Assembly: GCA_033283265.1 (NCBI GenBank)
Contig: JAWMQN010000006.1
Location: 1 to 64,000, forward strand
Direction: 5' to 3'
DNA: 64,000 bases
Origin: Mangrovimicrobium sp033283265
GTDB taxonomy: Bacteria > Pseudomonadota > Gammaproteobacteria > Pseudomonadales > Halieaceae
Below the pieces are notes generated by a model that did not search any database, had not been told where the DNA came from, and saw nothing but the letters and a program-made list of their open reading frames with translations. Shown piece by piece: positions 43,977 through 54,205 of this stretch. Position numbers and translations under genes: made by a program. Within the stretch, counting starts at the first letter, position 1, and each line of letters starts with the position of its first letter.

Positions 43977-45634
43977 GCGTCGCCAGCGGGGGAGTTGAAG
44001 AACTGCTCGATTGCACTGCCCCAGTGCGTTTGCCTGCCCTCCAGTGCGACAAAAGGGGGCAGTGACTCCGCCCCGGTAACGCCGCTACTGCGGGCAAAGC
44101 CCACCGCGGGGTGCGCGGTGAAGGCGGCAAGTTCGTAGTCGAGTGCGGCCTGCAGGCGCTGTTGCAGGCCGTCCTTGGCTTTCAGCAGTGCCAGCAGGTC
44201 GCGCTGCAGCTCGCTCGCCCCGGGCGCGTTCGCGTCCTGGCGCAAGCCGGCGGCATCGCGCTGGCGCCAGTCGCTGAACAGTGCCCGGTCGCGCAGGTAG
44301 TGCCAGCCGCGCAGCAGGTGTGAGCCCGCCGCATCCGGCTCGAGGTCGGGCAGTGTGGTCGCGCCGCTTGCCGTCGCGCTCTCGCGCAGCAGGGGGTCGC
44401 AACAGAGCAGGCGCCCCGCGCCGGCCGGCTGCCACTGCAGGAGCTCCAGTGCGCAAGCGCTGGCCGCGCCGAAGGCGATGATATCCACCGCTTCGATTCC
44501 GAGCTGGCGCAGGAACTCCGCCAGGCTCGCCGCCATCTCCCGCGGCTGGATCGCCGTTCGCTCGACCCGGGTTTCGCCGTGGCCGGGCAGGTCCGGCGCC
44601 AGCACCCGGCGGGGGCCCGCCAGGGCCAGGGCCAGTTCGCCGACCGCGCCGGCGCCGAGGCCGAGGTCGTGGAGGATCAGCAGCGGCCTGCCGGTGGCCT
44701 CGCCGGCCTGCAGATAGTGAAATTCCGCCCCCTCCCAGCGGCTGAACGCGCGTCGCAGGCCGGTCGCCGGCGGCGCATCCGCGGCGCCGCTCACGGCGCG
44801 GCTGATCGCTCCCGTGTGGCCGCTGAAGAAGTCCCTCACCGCGCCCGGAATGGCGGCGAAATCCTCGACGACCAGCGATTCCACCCGGGCCGGCAGCGGC
44901 GGGTAGAGGTCGACATAGCGGCTCAGGGCGTCGGGCCTGGCCACCAGCAGTTGCGTCGGCACGGCCAGGCGGGCGAGGTCGCCGCTGATGGCGTAGTCGA
45001 GTACCGCCCGGTAGGCGCTGCGATAGCTGTCGCCGGCCTCCATGATGTCCATGGCGCTGCTGTGCATCTCCCGGTTGCCGGCGGGCCAGTGGATGCGCGC
45101 TTGCGGGCTGCGCCGGTACCAGGGGTAATAGTCGTGCTGGTCCTTGATCCGCGACCAGAGCCAGGCCAGGTGGCTGCCGTTCCACTGGGGCAAAAAGGGC
45201 TCGAAATAATGTGTGCAGAGTTCCCGGCGCTCGGCCTCGCTGTTGAGCAACACGCCGTTGGCGACCAGCGCGCCGACCCGCCGGGGATAGCGCGCGGCGA
45301 GACGGACGCCGATGATCGCGCCCGAGTGCGAGCCGTAGACCGCCGGGCTCTCCAGCCCGAGGGCGTCGAACAGGCGCACCAGCGCGTCGACGAACTCGTC
45401 CAGGCCGGGCGCGGAATCGGCGGGGCACAGGGGGTCCGACTGGCCGTAGCCGGGCGTGTCCGGGGCGATCACGCGGAAGTCGCGGGCGAGGAACTCAATC
45501 AGTGGCAGCAGTTCCCGCGAGTTGCAGGGCGACTGGTGGATCAGCACCAGCACCGGGCCGCTGCCCGCCGCGCGATAGTGTACCTGGCGGCTCTCGAAGC
45601 TGGTGTAGTGGCGGCTGACCGGCGGGGCGTCCAT
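43973..45634 (-). CDS. two alpha/beta-hydrolase domains in tandem
   Basis: A 553-residue fusion of two alpha/beta-hydrolase folds. Domain 1 (about 15-270) has the nucleophile elbow Ser-His-Ser-Gly-Ala with Ser104 and Pro-Asp-Thr-Pro-Gly-Tyr-Gly before it. Domain 2 (about 300-545) aligns to it, with Ala-Ala-Ser-Ala-Cys at the elbow and Pro-Asp-Leu-Pro-Gly-His-Gly. Both keep a Ser at the nucleophile position, but the domain 2 elbow is unusual. No signal peptide is visible. It is convergent with and overlaps the Crp/Fnr gene by four bases. It lies 11 bases after the VAO-type gene and is probably in its operon. Confidence 0.82.
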   Translation of the reverse strand: MDAPPVSRHYTSFESRQVHYRAAGSGPVLVLIHQSPCNSRELLPLIEFLARDFRVIAPDTPGYGQSDPLCPADSAPGLDEFVDALVRLFDALGLESPAVYGSHSGAIIGVRLAARYPRRVGALVANGVLLNSEAERRELCTHYFEPFLPQWNGSHLAWLWSRIKDQHDYYPWYRRSPQARIHWPAGNREMHSSAMDIMEAGDSYRSAYRAVLDYAISGDLARLAVPTQLLVARPDALSRYVDLYPPLPARVESLVVEDFAAIPGAVRDFFSGHTGAISRAVSGAADAPPATGLRRAFSRWEGAEFHYLQAGEATGRPLLILHDLGLGAGAVGELALALAGPRRVLAPDLPGHGETRVERTAIQPREMAASLAEFLRQLGIEAVDIIAFGAASACALELLQWQPAGAGRLLCCDPLLRESATASGATTLPDLEPDAAGSHLLRGWHYLRDRALFSDWRQRDAAGLRQDANAPGASELQRDLLALLKAKDGLQQRLQAALDYELAAFTAHPAVGFARSSGVTGAESLPPFVALEGRQTHWGSAIEQFFNSPAGDA

Positions 45635-45645
45635 GGCCGCGCCGC

Positions 45646-47217
45646 TCAGCCGGGCAGGCCGAGGTTGCCGGGCGCCAGTCGCTGCTGCGGATCGGTGTGG
45701 CGCTTGATGGCGCGCAGCAGGTCCATCGCTGTTTCGCTCAGGCGTTCACGGTAGGGGTAGGCCTTGCCGACCTGGAAGTTCACCGCGCCGTGCTCGACGT
45801 AGAGTTCGACCAGCGCCTGCTTGAGCTGGTGGACGTATTCCCGGGCCTCGGGATTGCTCTCGTAGACCGGCAGCTGGGCGAGGTAGTCCGCCGGCACCAC
45901 CTCGCGGTGGTAGGCGGTGATCTCGTCCGGCCAGTAGAGGGCCAGTTCGTAGAGGAAGCCGGAGGAGCCGACGGTGGCGAACATGCCGCCGTACCAGACG
46001 CCGAGGCGCTCCATCTCCTGCTTGCGTGACTCGAACAGCGCCTGCAGCGCGCGGTGGAAGGCGGGCACGGCGGAGTGGGGCAGGATGCCGTGCAGCGGCA
46101 CCCAGCGCTCACCATTCGGGCCGAGAGTGTTGTAGAAGGGCGCGAAGGGCATGCCGCGCACCACCGAGGGGGCGGTGGCCGGGATCTCGCTGCCCAGGCC
46201 CGCCACCAGCTGGCGGATGCGGTGCAGGCGGCTGCGCACCTCGTGGTCGTCGACACCCTCGACGATGTAGTGGGTCATGTAGGCCGACTTGCCCATGATG
46301 CGGCGGGCGGCCAGGCCGGCCCCGGCGAGCTGTTTCAGGCCCTCCCACCAGGAGGGGGAGCTCCTGAGGATCGCCAGGGCGATCTTGAAGGTCTCCCCGG
46401 CGTTGTCCTGGCGGGCGATCTGGCCCTGGGAGAGGGCGCTGTCGAGGGAGAAGTGGGTATCCTCCAGGCGCTCCAGGGCGATCAGCCGCATCGACTCGTG
46501 CATGGCCTCCAGAGAGGGGAAGGCGAAGGACGCGCTGCGGTGTGCCGGGCGCTGCCTGATCAGCGACAGGGTGATGCGCGCCTTGATCCCCAGGGCGCCG
46601 CAGTCGCCGGTGAACAGGCCGCTGAGGTCGGGTCCGAAGTAGCGCAGGAAGGGCGACGCCCCGGCGGCGGCGGAACCGGTCTGTAGTATCGCGCCGTCTG
46701 CGAGTACGATGTCCATTCCCAGCACAGACTGCGCGGAGATGCCATGGGCACCCGAACCGTGACTGATCGTGTTCTGCGACATGGAGCCGCCGACGGTGGC
46801 GAGCATGCCGGAGAAGGGGCCCCAGAAGGGGGTGCGCAGCCCGCGTTCGTCGAGGGCCTCCTTGAGCGCCTTCCAGGTGACGCCGGCTTCGACCGTGACG
46901 TAGCCGTCGCGCTCGTTGATTTCCGTGATCCGGTCCAGGCCGCCGAGGTCCAGCAGCAAGTGCTGCTCTTCGCTGCAGATGTAGCCGTCGGTATAGGAGG
47001 CGCCGCCGCCGCGAAGGTTGAGCGCGACCCCCTGCGCCGCACTCGCGCGCACCACTTCCTGCAACTCTTCCACGCTGCGCGGCCGGACCACCGCCAGCGG
47101 TTCGGCCAGCCGGTGGTAGACATCGGTGTAGAAGCGCTCCCCGGCGGCGCCGGTGAGCACCTGCCCGGAGCCGACGATGGCGGTGAGAGTGTCGTGGAGT
47201 TCGATACTGATGGGCAT
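45646..47217 (-). CDS. FAD-linked oxidase of the VAO/PCMH family
   Basis: A 523-residue flavoprotein with an N-terminal FAD-binding PCMH domain. It has Pro-Arg-Ser-Val-Glu-Glu-Leu, Leu-Arg-Gly-Gly-Gly-Ala-Ser-Tyr, and Val-Gly-Gly-Ser-Met-Ser-Gln-Asn in the FAD pocket. The C-terminal cap ends Pro-Gly-Asn-Leu-Gly-Leu, as in 4-cresol dehydrogenase/vanillyl-alcohol-oxidase relatives. No signal peptide is seen. These enzymes oxidise phenolic or alcohol groups. The Fnr-like site at 47335 lies upstream, with TAGCAT 21 bases from its edge on this strand. Confidence 0.85.
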   Translation of the reverse strand: MPISIELHDTLTAIVGSGQVLTGAAGERFYTDVYHRLAEPLAVVRPRSVEELQEVVRASAAQGVALNLRGGGASYTDGYICSEEQHLLLDLGGLDRITEINERDGYVTVEAGVTWKALKEALDERGLRTPFWGPFSGMLATVGGSMSQNTISHGSGAHGISAQSVLGMDIVLADGAILQTGSAAAGASPFLRYFGPDLSGLFTGDCGALGIKARITLSLIRQRPAHRSASFAFPSLEAMHESMRLIALERLEDTHFSLDSALSQGQIARQDNAGETFKIALAILRSSPSWWEGLKQLAGAGLAARRIMGKSAYMTHYIVEGVDDHEVRSRLHRIRQLVAGLGSEIPATAPSVVRGMPFAPFYNTLGPNGERWVPLHGILPHSAVPAFHRALQALFESRKQEMERLGVWYGGMFATVGSSGFLYELALYWPDEITAYHREVVPADYLAQLPVYESNPEAREYVHQLKQALVELYVEHGAVNFQVGKAYPYRERLSETAMDLLRAIKRHTDPQQRLAPGNLGLPG

Positions 47218-47334
47218 AGGTCGGGTTCCGTGGAGCGCTGGCGGCGGCGCCGCTGCAGTTGCAGGCGCGGCACGCGGGCGCTGCCTGGTGATTCGCTGTT
47301 TCCGGCGATGCTACCGGGCTGGCGCTCGCTGTCC

Positions 47335-47377
47335 TTGATTAATGTCATGGCGCCGCGGGCGTGTAACCGGAAACTGG
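47335..47377 (+). promoter_or_regulatory. Fnr/FixK-type site in a divergent promoter
   Basis: TTGATTAATGTCAT (47335-47348) combines a TTGAT and a GTCAT half. GAAACTGG follows about 21-23 bases later in the -10 position for the DUF3089 operon, and on the other strand TAGCAT follows after 21 bases for the VAO-type gene. The -10 elements are weak, as expected for activated promoters. Confidence 0.5.
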
Positions 47378-47418
47378 GTCTCAATGAGAAGCGCAATGCC
47401 GGAGCGGGAAATCGACTA

Positions 47419-48513
47419 ATGCAGGCTTTGAGAACCGCTGCCCTGGCGCTGTTTGCGCTGGGCGTCGCCAGCACCGCGCTGGCGCAGGACATCACCCCTT
47501 TCGCCGAACAGGCGCAGCCCCCGGCACCGGACTACAGCCGCGCCGAGTCCTGGGCGGCGCTGCCGGCAGCCCCCGGCGCCAGCGCGACCACGCCGCCGGG
47601 GGCCTCCGCCGGCAGTGGCGAGCGCGCGGTCGACGTGTTCTACATCCACCCCACCACCGATACCAGCGCCAGCCGCTGGAACCAGCCTCTGGATGACGCC
47701 GCGGTGAACGCCTGGACCGACGCCAGCGTCATCGCCCGCCAGGCCAGCGTATTCAATGCCTGCTGCCGGATATTCGCGCCGCGCTACCGCCAGGCGACGG
47801 TGCTCGCCGTGCGCGCCAGCGGTCCCGGTGGCGATGGCAGCCTCGCTTACGATCTCGCTTACAGCGATGTATTGCGGGCCTTCGACAATTTCATTGCCAA
47901 TCGCAACCAGGGGCGGCCCTTCGTGATCGCGGGTCACAGCCAGGGCGGCCTGCTCGCCTACCGCCTGCTGCGCGACCGGGTGGACTCGACGCCGCTGGAA
48001 CAGCAGCTGGTGGTGGCCTATGTGGTCGGGCTGGACCTGATGCAGGGGGACTTCGGCCGCACCTATCAAAGCCTGCAGCTCTGCACGCGCGAGGACCAGA
48101 CCGGCTGCGTGGTCGGCTGGAACACGGTCAACGGCGATGCGGATATCGCCCTCTACGCGAGCATGGCGGGCGCGCGCTACGCCGCGCAGCACCAGACCCA
48201 GGAGGGACGCACGGGTGTCTGCGTCAACCCGCTGACCTTCCGCGCCGACCAGCCGGAGGCACCGGCTTCCGCCAGCCGCGGTGCGCTGCCGGGTGCCCCT
48301 GACGCCAGCGCGCCACGGGCGCTGCAGCCGGGCCTGGTGAGCGCGAAATGCAGCGGCGGCTACCTGGTGGTGGCGGCGGACCCGGCGCTCGACCTGCAGC
48401 CGCTGCCCGGCGGCAGCATGCACTTCCACGATTTCGGCCTGTTTTACGCGGACATACGCCACAACGTCGCGCAGCGCATCGCCGCGTTTCAGCCAGCAGG
48501 CGCGAGGAATTAA
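47419..48513 (+). CDS. exported DUF3089 alpha/beta hydrolase
   Basis: The protein has 364 residues from ATG 47419 (GGAG upstream). The signal peptide ends near Ala22 (Thr-Ala-Leu-Ala). A proline-rich linker of about residues 45-68 leads to the DUF3089 hydrolase domain (Val-Phe-Tyr-Ile-His-Pro-Thr-Thr) with nucleophile Ser174 in Ala-Gly-His-Ser-Gln-Gly-Gly. It is probably a periplasmic esterase. It opens the run of exported proteins that continues to the right edge. The plus-strand frame from 46744 is an extension through antisense sequence. Confidence 0.85.
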   Translation: MQALRTAALALFALGVASTALAQDITPFAEQAQPPAPDYSRAESWAALPAAPGASATTPPGASAGSGERAVDVFYIHPTTDTSASRWNQPLDDAAVNAWTDASVIARQASVFNACCRIFAPRYRQATVLAVRASGPGGDGSLAYDLAYSDVLRAFDNFIANRNQGRPFVIAGHSQGGLLAYRLLRDRVDSTPLEQQLVVAYVVGLDLMQGDFGRTYQSLQLCTREDQTGCVVGWNTVNGDADIALYASMAGARYAAQHQTQEGRTGVCVNPLTFRADQPEAPASASRGALPGAPDASAPRALQPGLVSAKCSGGYLVVAADPALDLQPLPGGSMHFHDFGLFYADIRHNVAQRIAAFQPAGARN

Positions 48514-48603
48514 GTACGGCGCCCCGGGGCAGGGGCGCCAGCACAACAGCGTGCCGGGGCAGTTCGCCCGGCAGACGAAGCCAACAGAGGAGTTCGGTTC
48601 AGC

Positions 48604-49551
48604 ATGAAAAATAAATTCACACGGCGTTCCGCCCTGCGGGGAATGGGCGCGCTCGGCGCCGCGGGTCTGACCCTGCCGGCCATGGGCAGCAAGGCTGCCG
48701 CGCAACCGGTAGTCGGCATGGGCTCGAAGTTCGGCGTCAAGGACCTCGACCTCTCCACCCCGGAAGCGCGCTCGAGCATCATTACCAAGGTGATGGGCAG
48801 CATCGGCACCGAGGAGACCCACGCCTTCATGCGCTTCCACATGTACGGTTACACCGGCGACGGCAACCTGATGCCGCTGTTCAACCTGAACAGCTACATC
48901 CTGCAGAAGTGGAAACAGGTGCAGCCGGGCACCTCCGAGCTGCGCCACTACGAAGTCGGCTACTACTGCGACTTCGATACCGACAACCCGATCACCCACT
49001 GGACCAACCCCTTCTCCGGCAAGACCATCGAGTTCGAGCCCTTCATCCTCGGCCCGATCGGCCGCCTGTATACCCCCGAGGGCATCATCGCGCCGGGCAT
49101 CGCGCCCAACCCCCTGCGGATCAACGTGATCGGCAACCGGGTCTTCGTACCGGCCCAGTCGATCGAGTCCTTCCCCAATGTCTTCACCCCGGAGGAGTGG
49201 CCGGAGATATCCACCGGACCGAAGGTTTACTGGGATTCCATGTACACCTTCTCCGCCAACATCGACGACGTACTGAACCCGGAGCTGACCTGCGCCCCGG
49301 CGGAGATTCACATGCAGAACTTCACCAGCTGGCAGCCCTGGCTGGGCTTCGGCAACAACCAGGGCCGCAGCATGGCGCGCGCCTTCGGCTGTAACATCAG
49401 CGGCTTCGACGCGCTGGAACCCCAGGTGCGCGCGGGCTTCGAGAAATTCACCCCGGCCATCTTCGATACCGACAACTGGAACGACGTGCGCTTCGATTCC
49501 ATGGACTACTACAACAAGGCGAAAGCTGAGCGCGAGGCGGCCAAATCATGA
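48604..49551 (+). CDS. Tat-exported DUF1838 protein, paralogue 1
   Basis: A 315-residue protein with a twin-Arg signal (Thr-Arg-Arg-Ser-Ala-Leu-Arg) and an Ala-rich hydrophobic stretch ending near Ala33. The DUF1838 body has Trp-Thr-Asn-Pro-Phe-Ser-Gly-Lys, the family Trp-x-Asn-Pro-x-x-Gly element, and Trp-Gln-Pro-Trp-Leu near the C-terminus. Tat export suggests it folds, perhaps with a cofactor, before export. No activity is known for the family. The serine hydrolase gene overlaps its stop (ATGA). Confidence 0.85.
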   Translation: MKNKFTRRSALRGMGALGAAGLTLPAMGSKAAAQPVVGMGSKFGVKDLDLSTPEARSSIITKVMGSIGTEETHAFMRFHMYGYTGDGNLMPLFNLNSYILQKWKQVQPGTSELRHYEVGYYCDFDTDNPITHWTNPFSGKTIEFEPFILGPIGRLYTPEGIIAPGIAPNPLRINVIGNRVFVPAQSIESFPNVFTPEEWPEISTGPKVYWDSMYTFSANIDDVLNPELTCAPAEIHMQNFTSWQPWLGFGNNQGRSMARAFGCNISGFDALEPQVRAGFEKFTPAIFDTDNWNDVRFDSMDYYNKAKAEREAAKS

Positions 49552-50765
49552 GGCGCAACGGGGTAGGGCTGATCGCCCTGTGGATGGCGCTGTCTTCGCT
49601 GCCCGCGGCAGCCGCGGACGCCGATGTGGACATGGACGCCATGGAGGCGCTCTACCAGGAGCGCTTCAGGGGCACCATGGAGAACGGCGGCTATATCAAG
49701 GCCTACGAGCCGCAGGAACCGGTGCCGGGCGCCGACCCGGTGGCGCCGCTGGCGGTCGCCAGCGCGGCGGAACTCGCCATCGACAGCGCGGCCCTGGACC
49801 GCGCCGAGCAGTACGCCCGCGACAACAACTCCCACGCCTTCATCGTCTGGTACCAGGGCAAATTGCAGCGCGAGACCTACTTCGGCGACGTCGATGCAGC
49901 GACGCCGCTGACCACCATGTCCCTGTCCAAGCCGATGACCTCGCTGGCCGTGGGCCGGGCCATCCAGCTCGGCTTCATCAAGTCGCTGGACCAGCCCCTT
50001 GCCGACTTCTTCAGCGAGTGGCGGGGTACGCAAAAAGACAGCATGCTGGTGCGCCACCTGCTCGACATGCGCACCGGCCTGCTGCCCCAGGACTACAGCC
50101 CCGACCCGGACAACCCCCTGAACCGGGCCTACCTGTCGCCGGTGCACGGCAAGTACATCGTCGAGGAATATCCACTGGTCGCCGAGCCCGGCAGCGTCTA
50201 CGGCTACAGCAACGCCACCGCGGAACTGGTCGCGGTGCTGATCGAGCGCGCCACCGGCCAGCGCTACTCGGACTTCCTCGGCAACGAGGTGCTGGCGAAG
50301 ATCGGCGCGCCAGGTGGCAGCCAGTGGGTGAACCGCCCCGGCGGCACGGCCCACTCCGGCTGCTGCGGTTACTTCCCCGCGCAGACCTACCTGCGCATGG
50401 CGATCGCCATGCTCGACGACGGCGTGGTGGACGGCCAGCGCCTGCTGCCCGAGGGCTATGTGGCAGAGATGGTCACGCCGACGGCGCAGAACCCGCACTA
50501 CGGCCTGGGCATCTGGGTCGGCGGCGAGTACATCGAGCGCCGCGGCTTCGGCGGTCCCGATCACCCCGGCCCCAAGGTCCTGCACAGCGAGCCCTTCGTC
50601 GACCCGGGCATCTACATGTTCGACGGCAACTTCAACCAGGTTGTCTACATCATGCCCAGCCTGGAGCTGATCGTGCTGCGGGTGGGCAAGGCCCCGCTCA
50701 AGTCGCCCGAGTGGGACAACAGCTACCTGCCCAACGTGGTCGCGCGCGGCATAAAGGCAGACTGA
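49548..50765 (+). CDS. exported serine hydrolase, beta-lactamase/class C family
   Basis: A 405-residue protein with a short signal peptide (about 22 residues). The serine beta-lactamase/esterase fold has Ser125-Leu-Ser-Lys128 as SxxK and Tyr-Ser-Asn as the YxN motif near residue 220. Genuine antibiotic resistance is unlikely; esterases and amidases of this fold are common in catabolic clusters. It is translationally coupled to the first DUF1838 gene, so both may act on the same periplasmic compound. Confidence 0.85.
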   Translation: MRRNGVGLIALWMALSSLPAAAADADVDMDAMEALYQERFRGTMENGGYIKAYEPQEPVPGADPVAPLAVASAAELAIDSAALDRAEQYARDNNSHAFIVWYQGKLQRETYFGDVDAATPLTTMSLSKPMTSLAVGRAIQLGFIKSLDQPLADFFSEWRGTQKDSMLVRHLLDMRTGLLPQDYSPDPDNPLNRAYLSPVHGKYIVEEYPLVAEPGSVYGYSNATAELVAVLIERATGQRYSDFLGNEVLAKIGAPGGSQWVNRPGGTAHSGCCGYFPAQTYLRMAIAMLDDGVVDGQRLLPEGYVAEMVTPTAQNPHYGLGIWVGGEYIERRGFGGPDHPGPKVLHSEPFVDPGIYMFDGNFNQVVYIMPSLELIVLRVGKAPLKSPEWDNSYLPNVVARGIKAD

Positions 50766-50831
50766 CCGCCTGACAGCCGACTCTGAATTTTTCGCTATTT
50801 ACTCCGGAATTACCGCAAACAAGGAAACCCA

Positions 50832-51857
50832 ATGAGCCAGGACCTGGATCAGCAAAACCTCTCGCGCCGCTCCTTTGTCGGCGCCGGCCTCGCCGCGGCC
50901 AGCGCGGCGGCGGCCACCCCGGCGCTGGCCGCGGCTGCCGCAAGCCCCTCGCGCAGCGCCAACCCCAACCTGAAACCCCTGGACGTGGAAGACCCGCGGG
51001 AGAACCTCTACGGCTTCGCCAAGCTCTGGGGCACCATCGGCGACAAGGCAGTGCTCTCCGGCTACCAGGGCGTGCAGTACGCCATCGTCGGCTCCGAGCG
51101 CGCCAAACCCCTGTTCGGTTACGTCGGCTTCGGCAATATCCGCAACAAGATCCTGCCCGACGGCACCGTCAAGGTCATGGGCAAGGAGGCCGGCTACTTC
51201 ACCGACCTCGCCACCGGCGAGATTATCGACCACTGGGACAACCCCTGGACCGGCGAGCGGGTCGAGGTCTTCCCCTTCCTCAACGACGCCTTCCGCGGCA
51301 GCCTCGGCCTGGAGCGCAAGGTGTTCCGGGTCGGCGACGGCGAGACCGTGAACAACGACATGGGCAAGAAGGCGAAGGGCGGCGAGCCCTTTCGCCTGCC
51401 CTGGCAGGTGATCGGCGACCAGTACCTGCTGGGCTGGGACTACGCCCACGAGTACACCAACCCGGTAACCCCGGAGGGTTGGCCCAAGGCCTCCACCGGG
51501 CCGCGGGTCAATCCCTCGGAGCATTTCACCCTGTTCACCTCGCGCGACGAGATCGACGACCGCTCCACCGAGACCGCGCGCTTCACCGCCGGCTTCATGC
51601 GCCAGGCGCCCTGGTGGCCGTGGATGCTGATGGGGCAGAGCGGGGTGCCCGGTGTCCTCATGGGTCGCATGCACAGCTACCAGATTACCGGCGGCATGGA
51701 CGACGTACCGGCGGTGGTGCGCAAGCGGGTGGAGCGGGATCGCCCCGATCTTTTTGAGGAACCCACTGACGGTCCCGACCTCGGTGTGGTGGGCACGCTG
51801 GAGCACTACGCCCAGATGGTGCCGCCGGAAACCCCCGGCTACAAGCGCGAGAGCTGA
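50832..51857 (+). CDS. Tat-exported DUF1838 protein, paralogue 2
   Basis: A 341-residue protein with Tat signal Ser-Arg-Arg-Ser-Phe-Val and an Ala-rich hydrophobic stretch to about residue 38. The body carries Trp-Asp-Asn-Pro-Trp-Thr-Gly-Glu and Pro-Trp-Trp-Pro-Trp-Met-Leu-Met-Gly, close to paralogue 3. It ends the DUF3089-led operon and is followed by a terminator at 51865-51897. Function is unknown. Confidence 0.85.
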   Translation: MSQDLDQQNLSRRSFVGAGLAAASAAAATPALAAAAASPSRSANPNLKPLDVEDPRENLYGFAKLWGTIGDKAVLSGYQGVQYAIVGSERAKPLFGYVGFGNIRNKILPDGTVKVMGKEAGYFTDLATGEIIDHWDNPWTGERVEVFPFLNDAFRGSLGLERKVFRVGDGETVNNDMGKKAKGGEPFRLPWQVIGDQYLLGWDYAHEYTNPVTPEGWPKASTGPRVNPSEHFTLFTSRDEIDDRSTETARFTAGFMRQAPWWPWMLMGQSGVPGVLMGRMHSYQITGGMDDVPAVVRKRVERDRPDLFEEPTDGPDLGVVGTLEHYAQMVPPETPGYKRES

Positions 51858-51864
51858 GCCTCAG

Positions 51865-51897
51865 CCCCCGCCGCCCGGCCCGCGGCGGGGGCTTTTC
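51865..51897 (+). terminator. rho-independent terminator after DUF1838 paralogue 2
   Basis: GCCCCCGCCGC / GCGGCGGGGGC forms a strong stem, followed by TTTT, 7 bases after the stop codon. Confidence 0.85.
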
Positions 51898-51925
51898 ACT
51901 TCGGGCCACATTCCGGCCGCACGGG

Positions 51926-51970
51926 ATGACAAATGTCATGTTGCTGGGCGGTCGAATCGTTCACTGTAAT
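51926..51970 (+). promoter_or_regulatory. Fnr/FixK-type site for the hyuAB-leuCD operon
   Basis: ATGACAAATGTCAT (51926-51939) is a perfect inverted repeat of the same type as at 39828 and 40708. TGTAAT (51965-51970) follows after 25 bases as a -10. The first gene starts at 52116, leaving a leader of about 140 bases. Confidence 0.65.
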
Positions 51971-52115
51971 CCCCTGAATTTCTGCCCCGCCAGACTGGCT
52001 GTGCCGGTTTTTTTTCATCGCACGGCGCCAGTCGGCAAGTGAAAACTGCGGGTTTCAAGCGTCAAACGCCGGCGCCTCGATCTGTCGGGGCGCATTTGCA
52101 ACGAGGTTAAAACAT

Positions 52116-54188
<2,073 letters not shown>

Positions 54189-54205
54189 CCACGGGGGAAT
54201 TTCCA

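Noticed and set aside
43973..45634. catalytically dead second hydrolase domain
   Set aside because: Aligning both domains keeps a Ser at the nucleophile position in the second one, so loss of activity cannot be claimed.
49548..50765. beta-lactamase antibiotic resistance gene
   Set aside because: SxxK and YxN define the fold only. The gene is coupled to a DUF1838 gene in a catabolic operon, so an esterase or amidase role is more likely.
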